DNA of 64,000 nucleotides from Companilactobacillus pabuli (GCF_014058425.1 NZ_CP049366.1:434001-498000), one strand, 5' to 3'; positions 8,706-18,108 are shown, counted from the stretch's first letter. Notes: a model not told the origin generated them from the letters alone. Program-made: numbers and translations.

Positions 8706-9131
8706 ATGAAAGAAGTTGAATCCATGAGTCGTGCTGAATGGCAGGTAATGAGGATCATTTGGACTTTGGGTCAAGCCACTAGTAAGCAAGTAATTGATTT
8801 TTTGGAGAAGAAAACTGACTGGAAAGCTGCCACAATCAAAACTTTGATTGGTCGTCTTCAAAAGAAGAATTTTTTACAAGCCGATGAAACTAAACGTCCT
8901 TATGTTTATCAGCCATTGATTTCAGAGGATGAGGCTATTCACGATAGCGTTAACGACTTGTTCGATAATCTTTGTTGTATGAGAAAAGGATATGCTATCA
9001 AAGATTTGATCAATAATTCAGAAATATCTAAAAGTGATATTGCAACAATTATTGAAACTCTCACTGAGAAGGAGAAGACAGCTCCAGAAGTTGTCGAATG
9101 TGATTGTTTGGAGAGTGATTTGAATGAATAA
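8706..9131 (+). CDS. copY: CopY/TcrY-family copper-responsive repressor
   Basis: The product is a 141-residue member of the BlaI/MecI/CopY winged-helix family (LSRAEW-like start, MSRAEWQVMRIIW; then a Lys/Arg-rich recognition region). ATG 8706 is chosen because AAAGGAGG lies 7-8 bases upstream; an ORF extension back to 8601 would run across both operators. CopY normally binds Zn or Cu through two C-terminal CxC motifs. Here only one true CxC (CDCLES) is present near the end, with a separate CC pair at about residue 89, so metal sensing may differ. It overlaps copB by 8 bp and is the first gene of the operon. Confidence 0.88.
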   Translation: MKEVESMSRAEWQVMRIIWTLGQATSKQVIDFLEKKTDWKAATIKTLIGRLQKKNFLQADETKRPYVYQPLISEDEAIHDSVNDLFDNLCCMRKGYAIKDLINNSEISKSDIATIIETLTEKEKTAPEVVECDCLESDLNE

Positions 9132-11172
9132 CGAAGAAATGCACGATATGAAAAATATGGATATGGATCATTCAACTATGGACATGTCGGGAAATCATAT
9201 GATGATGCACGGTGGTCATATGATGAATATGGGGGACTTGAGACAGAAATTTTGGATCTCACTTGTTTTAGCAATACCAGTATTTATCCTCTCACCATTT
9301 ATGGGATTGAAATTGCCATTTCAAGTTCAATTTCCAGGATCTGACTGGATAGTTTTAGTACTAGCAACAATTCTATTCTTCTACGGCGGCAAACCATTTA
9401 TCAGTGGTGCTAAAGGAGAATTAATGTCCAAACAACCAGCAATGATGACATTGATCACTATGGGTATCAGTGTTGCCTATATTTATAGTCTGTATGCTTT
9501 TGTTGAGAATAATTTATTACATTCTTCAACGCACATCATGGACTTCTTCTGGGAATTGGCATCCTTGATCGTCATCATGTTGTTAGGTCATTGGATCGAA
9601 ATGAAGTCGACTATGAGTGCCGGCAATGCTTTACAAAAAATTGCATCATTAGTACCAAGTAAGGTACATATGGTTCATGATGATCAAACGATGGATCATG
9701 ATATTTCAATGGTCAAAGCTGGCAATATTATTGAGGTACGTGCCGGTGAATCAGTACCACTTGATGGACATATTATTAGTGGTTCAAGTTATATCAATGA
9801 GTCTTTAATCACAGGTGAATCAAAAGCAATTAAAAAAGAAATTGGTAGTAAAGTAGTTGGAGGATCGATCAACGGTGAGGGTACGATTCGTGTAAAAGTT
9901 GATAAATCTTCCGGTGAAGGCTACTTGTCACAGATTAGTAAACTAGTCTCTGATGCACAAAATAATCGTTCTAAGACGCAAATGTTGGCTGATAGAGTAT
10001 CTAGTTGGCTCTTCTATGCTGCTTTAACGGTTGGAATCATCGCTTTTGTTTATTGGCTAATTTTTGGTGATATGAATACTGCTTTGAATAGATTAGTGGC
10101 TGTTTTAGTTATCGCTTGTCCACATGCTTTAGGTCTGGCAATTCCTTTGGTTATGTCACGTAGTACTTCGATTGCTGCTACAAATGGTTTAATCATTCGT
10201 GACAATCAAGCAATGGAAAACAGTCGTAAAATCGATTATGTAGCAATGGATAAAACTGGTACTTTGACTGAGGGTAAATTTACCGTTAACGGTTTGCAAA
10301 GTTTAGATAAATCAATCGATAGTAAGAACTTATTATCCATTATTGCCGGTATCGAAGGTGGTTCTAGTCATCCAATCGCAAGCAGCATCGTCAGCTATGC
10401 GAAGGATAAAGAGGTTCAACCAGCTGCTATCGACAATATCCAAGCCTTAAAGGGTTACGGAATGAGTGCTAGTTTTGATAACCGTCAATATTATTTAGTT
10501 AATATGAAATATTTGAATGAGCATGAAATTTCACTTGATAAGAAATTAGTTCAAACTTATTTGGATAAGGGTAATACAATCAGTTATTTGGTAGCTGATA
10601 AAAAAGTACTTGGTTTCGTTGCTTTAGGTGATCGAATCAAGAAAAATACCATTGAATTTATTAAAGAATTAAAAGCTAGAAATATTACGCCAATCATGTT
10701 AACAGGTGATAATAAAGAAGCTGCTGCCATTATGGCTAAACAAATGGGAATCGATGAATTCCGAGCTGAATTATTGCCAGAAGATAAACATCAAGTTATC
10801 AAGCAATTGGAACTTAGTGGTCATCATGTCATGATGGTTGGTGATGGGATCAATGATGCTCCTAGTTTAGCTTCAGCTACCATTGGTGTTGCCATTGGAG
10901 CTGGAACGGATGTTGCTATCGATTCAGCGGATGTAGTTTTGTATAATAGTGATCCTAGTGACATCATTAAATTCTTGAAATTGTCACACAATACTTATAA
11001 GAAAACTGTTGAGAACCTCTGGTGGGGTGCTGGTTACAATATCATAGCTATTCCATTAGCTGCCGGTATTTTAGCAGGAGTTGGTTTTGTTTTAAGTCCT
11101 GCTGTTGGTGCGGTGGTAATGTCATTGTCAACAGTTGTCGTAGCATTGAATGCTTTGACATTAAAAATGTAA
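9124..11172 (+). CDS. copB: CopB-type copper-exporting P-type ATPase
   Basis: This 682-residue P1B ATPase pumps copper out of the cytoplasm. The N-terminus is extremely Met/His rich (residues 1-36) and lacks a CxxC metal-binding domain, as in E. hirae CopB. Visible in order are the actuator TGES (230-233), the transmembrane CPH motif (332-334) that marks the CopB subgroup, the phosphorylated Asp in DKTGTLTEG (D376), and GDGINDAPSLA in the hinge region. Eight membrane helices are expected. The gene overlaps copY and is followed by a terminator, making a two-gene operon; no copZ chaperone or copA is present here. Copper is the likely substrate, but silver is possible. Confidence 0.93.
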   Translation: MNNEEMHDMKNMDMDHSTMDMSGNHMMMHGGHMMNMGDLRQKFWISLVLAIPVFILSPFMGLKLPFQVQFPGSDWIVLVLATILFFYGGKPFISGAKGELMSKQPAMMTLITMGISVAYIYSLYAFVENNLLHSSTHIMDFFWELASLIVIMLLGHWIEMKSTMSAGNALQKIASLVPSKVHMVHDDQTMDHDISMVKAGNIIEVRAGESVPLDGHIISGSSYINESLITGESKAIKKEIGSKVVGGSINGEGTIRVKVDKSSGEGYLSQISKLVSDAQNNRSKTQMLADRVSSWLFYAALTVGIIAFVYWLIFGDMNTALNRLVAVLVIACPHALGLAIPLVMSRSTSIAATNGLIIRDNQAMENSRKIDYVAMDKTGTLTEGKFTVNGLQSLDKSIDSKNLLSIIAGIEGGSSHPIASSIVSYAKDKEVQPAAIDNIQALKGYGMSASFDNRQYYLVNMKYLNEHEISLDKKLVQTYLDKGNTISYLVADKKVLGFVALGDRIKKNTIEFIKELKARNITPIMLTGDNKEAAAIMAKQMGIDEFRAELLPEDKHQVIKQLELSGHHVMMVGDGINDAPSLASATIGVAIGAGTDVAIDSADVVLYNSDPSDIIKFLKLSHNTYKKTVENLWWGAGYNIIAIPLAAGILAGVGFVLSPAVGAVVMSLSTVVVALNALTLKM

Positions 11173-11201
11173 ATAAACGTCCAAATCTTTACAATTAATA
11201 G

Positions 11202-11241
11202 AAAAGAGCCAACTCAATTTGATGAGTTGGCTCTTTATTTT
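11202..11241 (+). terminator. Rho-independent terminator after copB
   Basis: AAAGAGCCAACTCA pairs perfectly with TGAGTTGGCTCTTT around a 6-base loop, followed by a T-rich tail. Confidence 0.9.
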
Positions 11242-11439
11242 TGAATTGGTCTGATTCGTAAAGCTAGTCTACAAGCATAGTTACAGTATTTTGTATATAG
11301 TCATGGCATTTTTATGAAGAATGTTTAATAATCAAATAATAGAATATTTTTTATATAATATTAAGCTGTGAATAACTTAACTATTGAAAAATTTGGTCGA
11401 ACAATATACACTAAGGGCGACATAGGGGTGGTGACGAAA

Positions 11440-11667
11440 ATGGCAACTATTTCAGTATACATAGACGGACGTGACGAACGGATGATCAAAAATTACGCTA
11501 AATCTAAGAATATGAGCGTTTCGGCCTTTCTTCGTTCTGCTGCAGTCGAAAAAATCGAAGATGAGATTGATAATGAGCTTTGTGAAAAAGCTGAACGAGA
11601 ATTTAAGGATAATCCTCAAGATGTTTCCTTGGATGACTTAGAAAAAGAGATGAGCAGCTATTGTTGA
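11440..11667 (+). CDS. Ribbon-helix-helix antitoxin-like protein (DUF6290/RelB-like)
   Basis: The product has 75 residues. The start ATISVYIDGRDERMIKNYAK gives the beta-strand and first helix of a ribbon-helix-helix DNA-binding fold, followed by MSVSAFLR and an acidic C-terminal half that in such antitoxins binds a toxin. ATG 11440 follows an AGGGGTGG site; an upstream GTG (11368) would add an uncharacteristic 24 residues. No toxin gene lies on either side: copB is upstream and a convergent kinase gene downstream. It could be an orphan antitoxin or a stand-alone small regulator. Confidence 0.7.
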   Translation: MATISVYIDGRDERMIKNYAKSKNMSVSAFLRSAAVEKIEDEIDNELCEKAEREFKDNPQDVSLDDLEKEMSSYC

Positions 11668-11687
11668 GTCCGAGAAATAATGATAAA

Positions 11688-11729
11688 GAATAAATGCGTG
11701 TAAGTTTATAAGCTTACGCGCATTTATTT
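11688..11729. terminator. Bidirectional terminator between the antitoxin-like gene and the kinase gene
   Basis: AATAAATGCGTGTAAG pairs with CTTACGCGCATTTATT, with A/T runs on both sides, so it can serve both converging genes. Confidence 0.8.
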
Positions 11730-12716
11730 GTAATAAGGTAAATCTAAAAAAGTAATGATGGTTTCAGTACCTTGATTTTCTTGTGATTTAATTTGAATAG
11801 TGTGACCTAGTTTATCAATCATTTTTTTAACTAAATACAATCCCATACCAGTAGATTTACTGCCACTTTTACGACCATTAGTACCAGTAAAACCTTTATT
11901 GAAAACGCGACTGATATCTTGATTTTTGATACCGATTCCGTTGTCTTGGAGATGTAACTCAATATTGTTATCGTGAGTAGTCGTGAAGATCTCGATTTTT
12001 CCACCAGATTCAGTATATTTTAAACTGTTGGAAAGTATCTGATTGATAATAAAGCTCAGCCATTTTTCGTCAGTTAAGACTTTTTTATCAGTAATGTCGA
12101 AATGAATGCCGATTCTTTTACTGATAAAGAGCCGTTTATTCGTTCTGATACAAGCTTTGACGATGTCATTTAAGTCTTGCTCTTGAATCAAATAATCGTT
12201 GGAAAAGTTATTTAAACGGGCAAAGTACAACGCTTGGTCGACTAAATAATCAATTTGATCCAATTCTTCGGCAATTAAATCACGGTCTAAATTATTATCC
12301 TGGGATAGTTTTAAAGCTGCTAAAGGAACTTTGATATCGTGAACCCAAGACTCAGTATATTCTCGTTGATCTTTTTGGTTCTGATATAATTCTGTTAACT
12401 CATTACGATACTGGAGAGAAATATTATTGATTTTATCCTGGATGAATTGTTGTTCATTGTTTCTAGCTCCAAATAATTCTTTTGAGAGATCATCTTGATA
12501 ATTTGATAATTGTTCGTACCAATTTTTTTTATGTAAATAAGAAAGTGATAAATTAACAATTAAAAAAATTACCGCCAAAATCCAAGTATAAATTAGAGTT
12601 CCCATATGAAAATGGACTCTAGGATCTAAAAACAAGACTAATTCAACAAAAGTCATTCCCACTAGGACAATTAGAATTGAATAAATATGATCACGTAAAT
12701 ATTTGAGAAATGTCAT
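11724..12716 (-). CDS. BceS-like intramembrane-sensing histidine kinase
   Basis: The 330-residue kinase has two N-terminal membrane helices (about 12-32 and 40-60) with almost no outer loop, so it cannot sense ligands by itself. The HisKA region has WVHDIKVPL with His126, as in BceS kinases, and the ATPase domain shows NSLKY, DNGIGI and GMGLYLVKK. Such kinases are activated by their partner ABC transporter when it meets a cell-wall-active peptide. It follows the regulator gene by 12 bp with a GAGG site. The partner transporter is encoded divergently at 13482-16233. Confidence 0.88.
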   Translation of the reverse strand: MTFLKYLRDHIYSILIVLVGMTFVELVLFLDPRVHFHMGTLIYTWILAVIFLIVNLSLSYLHKKNWYEQLSNYQDDLSKELFGARNNEQQFIQDKINNISLQYRNELTELYQNQKDQREYTESWVHDIKVPLAALKLSQDNNLDRDLIAEELDQIDYLVDQALYFARLNNFSNDYLIQEQDLNDIVKACIRTNKRLFISKRIGIHFDITDKKVLTDEKWLSFIINQILSNSLKYTESGGKIEIFTTTHDNNIELHLQDNGIGIKNQDISRVFNKGFTGTNGRKSGSKSTGMGLYLVKKMIDKLGHTIQIKSQENQGTETIITFLDLPYYK

Positions 12717-12728
12717 TCTTCAACCTCA

Positions 12729-13403
12729 CTAAGGGATAATGTATCCTTGTCCCACTTTAGTAACGATATAATTCTTTAAACCAAATTTTTCGATTTTTCC
12801 ACGTAGACGATTGATGTTGACAGTCAAAGTGTTGTCATCAACAAATCTTTCATCATCCCACATGAAATTAAGCAATTGCTCACGGGTAACGATTTTTCCT
12901 TGATCTTTTAATAAACGTTGCAATAATTTGTATTCGTTTTTTGAAAGGTCAATTTTTTCGTCTCCAATTTCAACAGTTCCGCTTGATAAATTGAGTTTTA
13001 AACCATTGTGTTCAATTGTATCGCTGGAATTCTTTGAGAAATCATAAGTCCGACGTAATAAAGCATTGATTTTAGCAACTAGGATATCGACTGAGAAAGG
13101 TTTCTCAACGAAATCATCGGCTCCCATATTCATAGCCATAATTTGGTCCATGTTAGAATTACGCGAAGAAATGATAATAATAGGTAATTTAGAGATTTTA
13201 CGGATCTCTTGATTCCAATAGTAACCGTCATAGACTGGCAAATTGATATCTAGTAGCACTAAATCGGGTTGATATTCTTTGAATTGTTCGATAATATTGT
13301 CGAAATCTTTTGTAATGTAGGAATCCATTTGCCATTTTGCCAGATTTTCACTGATCAGCTTGGCGATGGAGAAATCATCCTCAATAATCATAATTTTAAC
13401 CAT
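12729..13403 (-). CDS. BceR-like OmpR-family response regulator
   Basis: The 224-residue product has a receiver domain with the acidic pocket D9/D10, phospho-acceptor D52 (LLDINLP) and the Lys in EKPFS, followed by an OmpR-type winged helix (about 130-224). It is the first gene of the leftward regulator-kinase pair and starts 78 bp from the divergent ABC transporter gene. It most likely activates that transporter operon; the 10-bp palindrome ACTATATAGT (13435-13444) in the shared intergenic region may belong to the promoter or operator. Confidence 0.88.
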   Translation of the reverse strand: MVKIMIIEDDFSIAKLISENLAKWQMDSYITKDFDNIIEQFKEYQPDLVLLDINLPVYDGYYWNQEIRKISKLPIIIISSRNSNMDQIMAMNMGADDFVEKPFSVDILVAKINALLRRTYDFSKNSSDTIEHNGLKLNLSSGTVEIGDEKIDLSKNEYKLLQRLLKDQGKIVTREQLLNFMWDDERFVDDNTLTVNINRLRGKIEKFGLKNYIVTKVGQGYIIP

Positions 13404-13481
13404 TTAAAAAAATCCTCCGTGCTAGAATAAAGACACTATATAGTATGATAACAATAAATAATTAATTTTGGAGAGTTTACT

Positions 13482-14252
13482 GTGCAAATTGCTGTAAAGA
13501 ATATTTCAAAAGATTTTGGAAAGAAGAAAAATGCTGTTCACGCTATTAAAGATATCAGCTTGGAAGTTGATCATGGTGAATTGTTAGGAATTATGGGACC
13601 TTCCGGAGCTGGAAAAACGACTTTGTTAAATATGATTTCTACCAATGAGCGTCCTGATCACGGGCAAATTATCATTGATGGTTTGGATTTAACGCAATTA
13701 CACGATCGTGATTTGGCAAAGTATCGTCGCAATAAAATGGGTTTTATTTATCAAAGTTTTGAGTTGCTCGATTCGTTGAACGTCAAGGAAAATGTTATTT
13801 TACCGCTAGCTTTGAGCCGTGCTAATAAAAAAGTCATTGAGGAAAGATTTCAATATATGATGAATTTATTAAATATTGAGAAGTTAGCCCAACGTGAAAT
13901 TGACGAATTATCACTTGGTCAACGTCAAATGGTGGCAGCGGCCAGAGCTTTGATCAATAAACCAGAAATTCTGTTTGCGGATGAGCCAACTGGTAGTTTG
14001 GATTCCAAATCAGCGACTATTTTGCTGAACTACATGCAATTAATCAACCAAAAGGAAAAAACTACGATTTTGATGGCAACGCATGATGCTTTTACAGCCA
14101 GTTACTGCACCCGAGTAGTCTTTATCAAAGATGGAGTGGTCTTTTCAGAAGTGGTCAATCCTGGGGATCGAGATAAATTCTTCGAACAAATAATTAATAT
14201 GCAACGGACAATTGGTGGAGGGAATTATTTCAATGTATCGCAAAATTATTAA
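13482..14252 (+). CDS. BceA-like ABC transporter ATP-binding protein
   Basis: The 256-residue ATPase has Walker A GPSGAGKTT, Q-loop YQSF, Walker B ILFADEP and the H-loop ATHD. The signature reads LSLGQ instead of LSGGQ. The start is GTG 13482, 6 bases after GGAGAG. With the 10-helix permease encoded next it forms a Bce/Vra-type transporter that frees lipid II-cycle targets from antimicrobial peptides and signals to the BceS-like kinase. The gene overlaps the permease gene by 20 bp. The specific peptide (bacitracin or other) cannot be told from sequence. Confidence 0.88.
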   Translation: MQIAVKNISKDFGKKKNAVHAIKDISLEVDHGELLGIMGPSGAGKTTLLNMISTNERPDHGQIIIDGLDLTQLHDRDLAKYRRNKMGFIYQSFELLDSLNVKENVILPLALSRANKKVIEERFQYMMNLLNIEKLAQREIDELSLGQRQMVAAARALINKPEILFADEPTGSLDSKSATILLNYMQLINQKEKTTILMATHDAFTASYCTRVVFIKDGVVFSEVVNPGDRDKFFEQIINMQRTIGGGNYFNVSQNY

Positions 14253-16233
14253 GCGTAGTCTTTCAAATATGCGTGACAGCTATTTGATTTATATTTTAGC
14301 ATGCAGTTTTGCTATTGGCGTTTTTGGAATACTGTTGTCAATGGGAGGCAATCCCTCAGTTCACGAAGCTATGCATTGGTGGGATACGTTTATTTATGAA
14401 CTTTCGAGTTTCATGAGTGGGTTATTTGCCTTCTTTGCTTTTATTTATATGATTTATGTCGGTGGCTTTTTTATTCAACGGCAAAAAAACGAGTTTTTAA
14501 CATTTGAAAAATTAGGAATGCAGCGTTGGGTCATTGTGACGATAAGTTTCTTTCAAACAGCTATCGTACAAATTGTCGCTTGGGCGATAGGTTTGTTGTT
14601 AATGGTAATTTTTCAAAAGTTCATGGGGATGTTGCTGTTTTATTTAATGCAGCTCCGAGTTAATTTCACTACTAATTTTGATGGTTATACGATACTGACG
14701 TTATTTAAGAGTTTTTTCTTCTCTACTTTGATTTTGAGTACAGTTAATGCAATCAAGACTATTCGGATTTTACAAAAAAAACAGCGCAAAGTCAGTGTTA
14801 AAACGCGTTGGTGGTTACGAATACCGGCAGGGGTTTTTGGAATAATCCTTCTATTTAGTGCGCAAGTTTGTACTTGGGCTTTGTTTACTGATATTCGGAT
14901 GATTACTTATTCTTCTAAGCCAATCAATGAAATACTTTTTATTATGTTGGCTGATATTTTGGGGACGTATTTAGTTTATTATGGCTTTTTACCAACTGTT
15001 TTGAATTTATTACAAAAAATCCATGCAATTTCTTATTCAGGGTTGAATCTATTTTCATTTAAGTATTTAAAAGAACGGCTTTTTCAAAATATCTCCATCT
15101 TATGGTTTGTGACCGAATTGTCAGCTTTGGCATTGGCATTATTGACTTTTTGTTACTTTGGATATCAAGCTGTTCATGAAAGTTATAATAGTTCCTATCC
15201 ATTTGAATTAGCTGCTAATAAAGATACGGTTCAATTTATCAAGAAGGAACTTAAACAGACTGATGCGAAAGTAAAGGGAAGTTATAAGACCAATGTCAAA
15301 ATAAACTTGACCTCTTATTACAGCAAAAATAATTCTACTTATACGAAGCAACCGATGACCTTTATGTCTTATTCTTCGTACAAATCGTTACCTAAACGAA
15401 TGCGTAAGGGTAATAGTAAAATTAATGCCAATGAATTTATGAAAATTGATACTCCCACAGGAATTATGTATCACGATCAAGAAGCAGAATATAACATTGA
15501 CGTTAAAGGGGCACCAATGATTGCTAAAGCCAAGGCTGGTCGTGCTTTTCCATACGGTGGGTCAATGCACTTTGGTCCAATGATGATCGTACCAGACAAG
15601 TATTATCAAAAAATGCCGGCCGAAGTCAGCGATACTTTCTATGGTTGGGATTTCAAAAAGGGAGATCGTTTGCAGAAATCTCAAATTGAGCGTCTGAAGC
15701 ATTATCGGGATGCTTATTATATGAAAGTAGATTTCAAGTCATCATTGAAAGATTCTACAGTAGAAGTCATCAAAAAAGCCCCCAAGCAATATGATGCCTC
15801 TGTATATACACAGGTAGGATATTTGCGTGAGGGCAATGTCAAAAAGCGCTTTAAACAAGGCGGCGGTTTTTACCTATATATTGTAGCTTTGTTCAGTGTA
15901 GCTTTATTGATAGCTTTAGGCAGTGTTTTGACTTTGAGAATTTTATTGCGAGATGATTACCAATCCAGACAATTGCGGACGTTGCAAAAAATTGGTGTTG
16001 AAGAAAAAGAAATTAAACGGATTATTTTACGAGAGAATACTTGGACATTCTTGATTCCAATTGTTTTTGCTTTGATACAGTCATATACAGCCATAGCAAT
16101 GTTTGATAGTGGACGACACATTTCCAAAAATATTATCTTGATTTTCGGCGGTTATATCGTCTTGTACGGATTATTCGGTTTCATCAGTTATCAAGTTTCT
16201 TGGCGTAGTATTAAGCAGAAGTTCCGTCTGTAA
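14233..16233 (+). CDS. BceB-like ABC transporter permease (FtsX family)
   Basis: The product has 666 residues and about 10 membrane helices. A large outer domain of about 200 residues (roughly 320-540, Lys/Tyr/Ser rich) lies between helices 7 and 8, the hallmark of BceB proteins that sense the peptide. ATG 14233 is used: GGAGGG lies about 10 bases upstream, while the upstream in-frame TTG at 14212 precedes that site. The 3' end overlaps the convergent ABM-type gene by 23 bp. It is the second gene of the transporter operon. Confidence 0.87.
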   Translation: MYRKIIKRSLSNMRDSYLIYILACSFAIGVFGILLSMGGNPSVHEAMHWWDTFIYELSSFMSGLFAFFAFIYMIYVGGFFIQRQKNEFLTFEKLGMQRWVIVTISFFQTAIVQIVAWAIGLLLMVIFQKFMGMLLFYLMQLRVNFTTNFDGYTILTLFKSFFFSTLILSTVNAIKTIRILQKKQRKVSVKTRWWLRIPAGVFGIILLFSAQVCTWALFTDIRMITYSSKPINEILFIMLADILGTYLVYYGFLPTVLNLLQKIHAISYSGLNLFSFKYLKERLFQNISILWFVTELSALALALLTFCYFGYQAVHESYNSSYPFELAANKDTVQFIKKELKQTDAKVKGSYKTNVKINLTSYYSKNNSTYTKQPMTFMSYSSYKSLPKRMRKGNSKINANEFMKIDTPTGIMYHDQEAEYNIDVKGAPMIAKAKAGRAFPYGGSMHFGPMMIVPDKYYQKMPAEVSDTFYGWDFKKGDRLQKSQIERLKHYRDAYYMKVDFKSSLKDSTVEVIKKAPKQYDASVYTQVGYLREGNVKKRFKQGGGFYLYIVALFSVALLIALGSVLTLRILLRDDYQSRQLRTLQKIGVEEKEIKRIILRENTWTFLIPIVFALIQSYTAIAMFDSGRHISKNIILIFGGYIVLYGLFGFISYQVSWRSIKQKFRL

Positions 16234-16675
16234 CTACATAGGCTTTAGAGAAGAATCCAAAATCTTCTTCGTTAGAGCCTTGGATTTGGTTTTGAATTTC
16301 CTTTTGAAGCAACATTTGCCAAACTTTGATTTGAGAAGTCGTTTCGAAAGTTTTAATAATTAAGTATTCTCTTGGACTTTCTCTTTTTTGCAAGACGGCG
16401 GTTGATGTAGAATTAAAGGAGTATGAGTGGATACTGAATAATTTTTCTTCGAATAACTTAGCTTGATCAGGATTTAATTTTAAATATGTCAAGGAATAAA
16501 GGTTATTCAAAGGTTCGTAAACCCCACTGATACCACGATATTGTGCAAATGTTGATAAATTTTTTATCAAAAGATGGTCTGCATTGGCATGAAATAAGGG
16601 TTTTAATAAAGTATCGGATGGTGACATCTGACTCTTCAAAAAGAGATATGTGCCTAGCTTTAAAGTTATGTTCAT
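16211..16675 (-). CDS. HmoB/TRAP-like protein with antibiotic-biosynthesis-monooxygenase (ABM) fold
   Basis: The 154-residue product shows the layout of Bacillus HmoB: a variable N-terminal half, then LNNLYSL, an FEEKLF helix, the strand-helix pattern EYLIIKTFE...VWQ, and a final FFSKAYVV strand. HmoB proteins degrade haem; related TRAP proteins have unclear roles. The match comes from pattern comparison by eye, so enzymatic activity is uncertain. A GAAAGGA site lies upstream on the minus strand. The gene is divergent from the metallo-hydrolase (44 bp apart) and convergent with the ABC permease. Confidence 0.55.
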   Translation of the reverse strand: MNITLKLGTYLFLKSQMSPSDTLLKPLFHANADHLLIKNLSTFAQYRGISGVYEPLNNLYSLTYLKLNPDQAKLFEEKLFSIHSYSFNSTSTAVLQKRESPREYLIIKTFETTSQIKVWQMLLQKEIQNQIQGSNEEDFGFFSKAYVVTDGTSA

Positions 16676-16719
16676 AGTTATTGAAATCCTTTCAATTATA
16701 AAATTTTTGGAGGTTTTCT

Positions 16720-17445
16720 ATGTTAGTTACAGTTTTAGGTTTTTATGGTGGTTATCCTTACAAGGGAATCGGGACATCTGGTTACCTACTAAGAAATGGC
16801 GATAAGAGCTACTTGATCGATTGCGGTAGTGGTGTTTTGAACTCACTAGCAAGTTATATGAAACCAACTGATCTAGATGGTGTCATCTTATCACATTATC
16901 ACCACGATCATACAGCAGATGTTGGCGTTTTGCAGTACGAATGGCTTGCAGCTAAAAAGGAAAATCTACTACCTATTTATGGTCATACTCAAGATTTTGT
17001 CAACTTTGCGCAATTGTCAGTCGATAATGCTACTAAAGGAATTGCTTATAACGATTATGAACCAACTCAAATTGATGATTTGAAGTTTGAATTCATGAGA
17101 ACCGTTCATCCAGTTCCAGCATATGCAATGCGTATTACTGATAAAAATGGCAAGGTGATTGTTTATACCGCTGATACGACTTATTTTGATGGTTTAGTTG
17201 ATTTTGCAAAAGATGCTGATTTATTGATTGCAGATACCAACTTCCCAGAAGATGTTACTGGTCGCAAAGCTCATCTTAATACAAAAGAGGCAGGAACGTT
17301 AGCTAAAGAAAGTAATGTTAAGCGATTGATGATCAGTCACTTACCACAAACGGTCGATGCTGACACTATGTTAAAGCAATCACAAAAATATGCTGAAGAT
17401 GTTCCAGTTATTCATGCATTCCAAGGATTGGAAGTTGAAGTATAA
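16720..17445 (+). CDS. MBL-fold metallo-hydrolase (RNase Z-like, YhfI type)
   Basis: The 241-residue product carries the zinc motif H59-x-H61-x-D63-H64 (HYHHDH) plus later metal ligands (HPVPAYA, TADTTYFD, ISHLPQ), as in the beta-lactamase-fold superfamily. The N-terminal GTSGYLLRNGDK and LIDCGSG segments resemble RNase Z and phosphodiesterase members. GGAGG lies 9 bases before the ATG. The substrate is unknown; a phosphodiester is likely. The gene stands alone before spx. Confidence 0.82.
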   Translation: MLVTVLGFYGGYPYKGIGTSGYLLRNGDKSYLIDCGSGVLNSLASYMKPTDLDGVILSHYHHDHTADVGVLQYEWLAAKKENLLPIYGHTQDFVNFAQLSVDNATKGIAYNDYEPTQIDDLKFEFMRTVHPVPAYAMRITDKNGKVIVYTADTTYFDGLVDFAKDADLLIADTNFPEDVTGRKAHLNTKEAGTLAKESNVKRLMISHLPQTVDADTMLKQSQKYAEDVPVIHAFQGLEVEV

Positions 17446-17703
17446 GGCTTAGGGATAGGCTTTAGATTTTCAATGAAAGCAGTATTAATTATAACTAATA
17501 GAATAAATAAACTAATATCTATATAATTTGTGAAAGGATTATATAGATGGCTATTTGTCGGGTACATGTTTTCACAAACAAATAATTTAAGAACAAATAT
17601 TCGCAACTTTTTCGTGAAAACCTATAGATTTTATTATACGTTTAAGTTACAATATTAATGTGTTTAAAGAGTTTGATACTACACAGGAAAGGAGAGATTA
17701 TAT

Positions 17704-18102
17704 ATGGTTACCATTTATACATCTCCAAGTTGCACCTCATGTCGTAAAGCCAAGGCTTGGCTCGAACAACATGATATTCCTTACAAAGAAAGAAACATTT
17801 ACTCAGAACCTTTAAATAAGCAAGAAATCAAACAAGTACTTCAAATGACTGAAAACGGGACAGAAGAAATTATTTCTACTCGTTCAAAGGCATTCCAAAA
17901 CCTTAAGGTAAATTTGGATGATTTAACAATTGATCAATTGTTGGATCTAGTTCAAACAAATCCAGGTCTCTTGAAGCGTCCTATCATCATGGATGACAAA
18001 CGTCTTCAAGTTGGTTTCAATGAAGATGAAATCAGAAGATTCTTGCCTAGAAGTGTCAGAACTATGGAACTTCAAAAGGCTCAACTTATGGCTGGCTTAT
18101 AA
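17704..18102 (+). CDS. spx: Spx-family transcriptional regulator
   Basis: The 132-residue product binds the alpha subunit C-terminal domain of RNA polymerase and redirects transcription under thiol stress. It has the redox switch C10-T-S-C13, [17 protein letters not shown] and the [13 protein letters not shown] block found in B. subtilis Spx at the same length. AGGAAAGGAGAG lies upstream. Spx levels are normally set by ClpXP with the adaptor SpxH, which is encoded about 7 kb downstream; mecA, a ClpC adaptor gene, lies between. A terminator follows, so it is monocistronic. Confidence 0.95.
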   Translation: MVTIYTSPSCTSCRKAKAWLEQHDIPYKERNIYSEPLNKQEIKQVLQMTENGTEEIISTRSKAFQNLKVNLDDLTIDQLLDLVQTNPGLLKRPIIMDDKRLQVGFNEDEIRRFLPRSVRTMELQKAQLMAGL

Positions 18103-18108
18103 AAAATT

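Noticed and set aside
13433-13448. NrdR-box-like ACACTATATAGTAT between the BceR- and BceA-like genes
   Set aside because: It is a single shorter palindrome without a tandem partner, in a context unrelated to nucleotide metabolism; more likely part of the promoter.
14212-14232. Longer start (TTG 14212) for the BceB-like permease
   Set aside because: It lies before the ribosome binding site; ATG 14233 has the proper spacing. The same reasoning removed upstream starts at 32083, 41094, 49284, 54342 and 56695.
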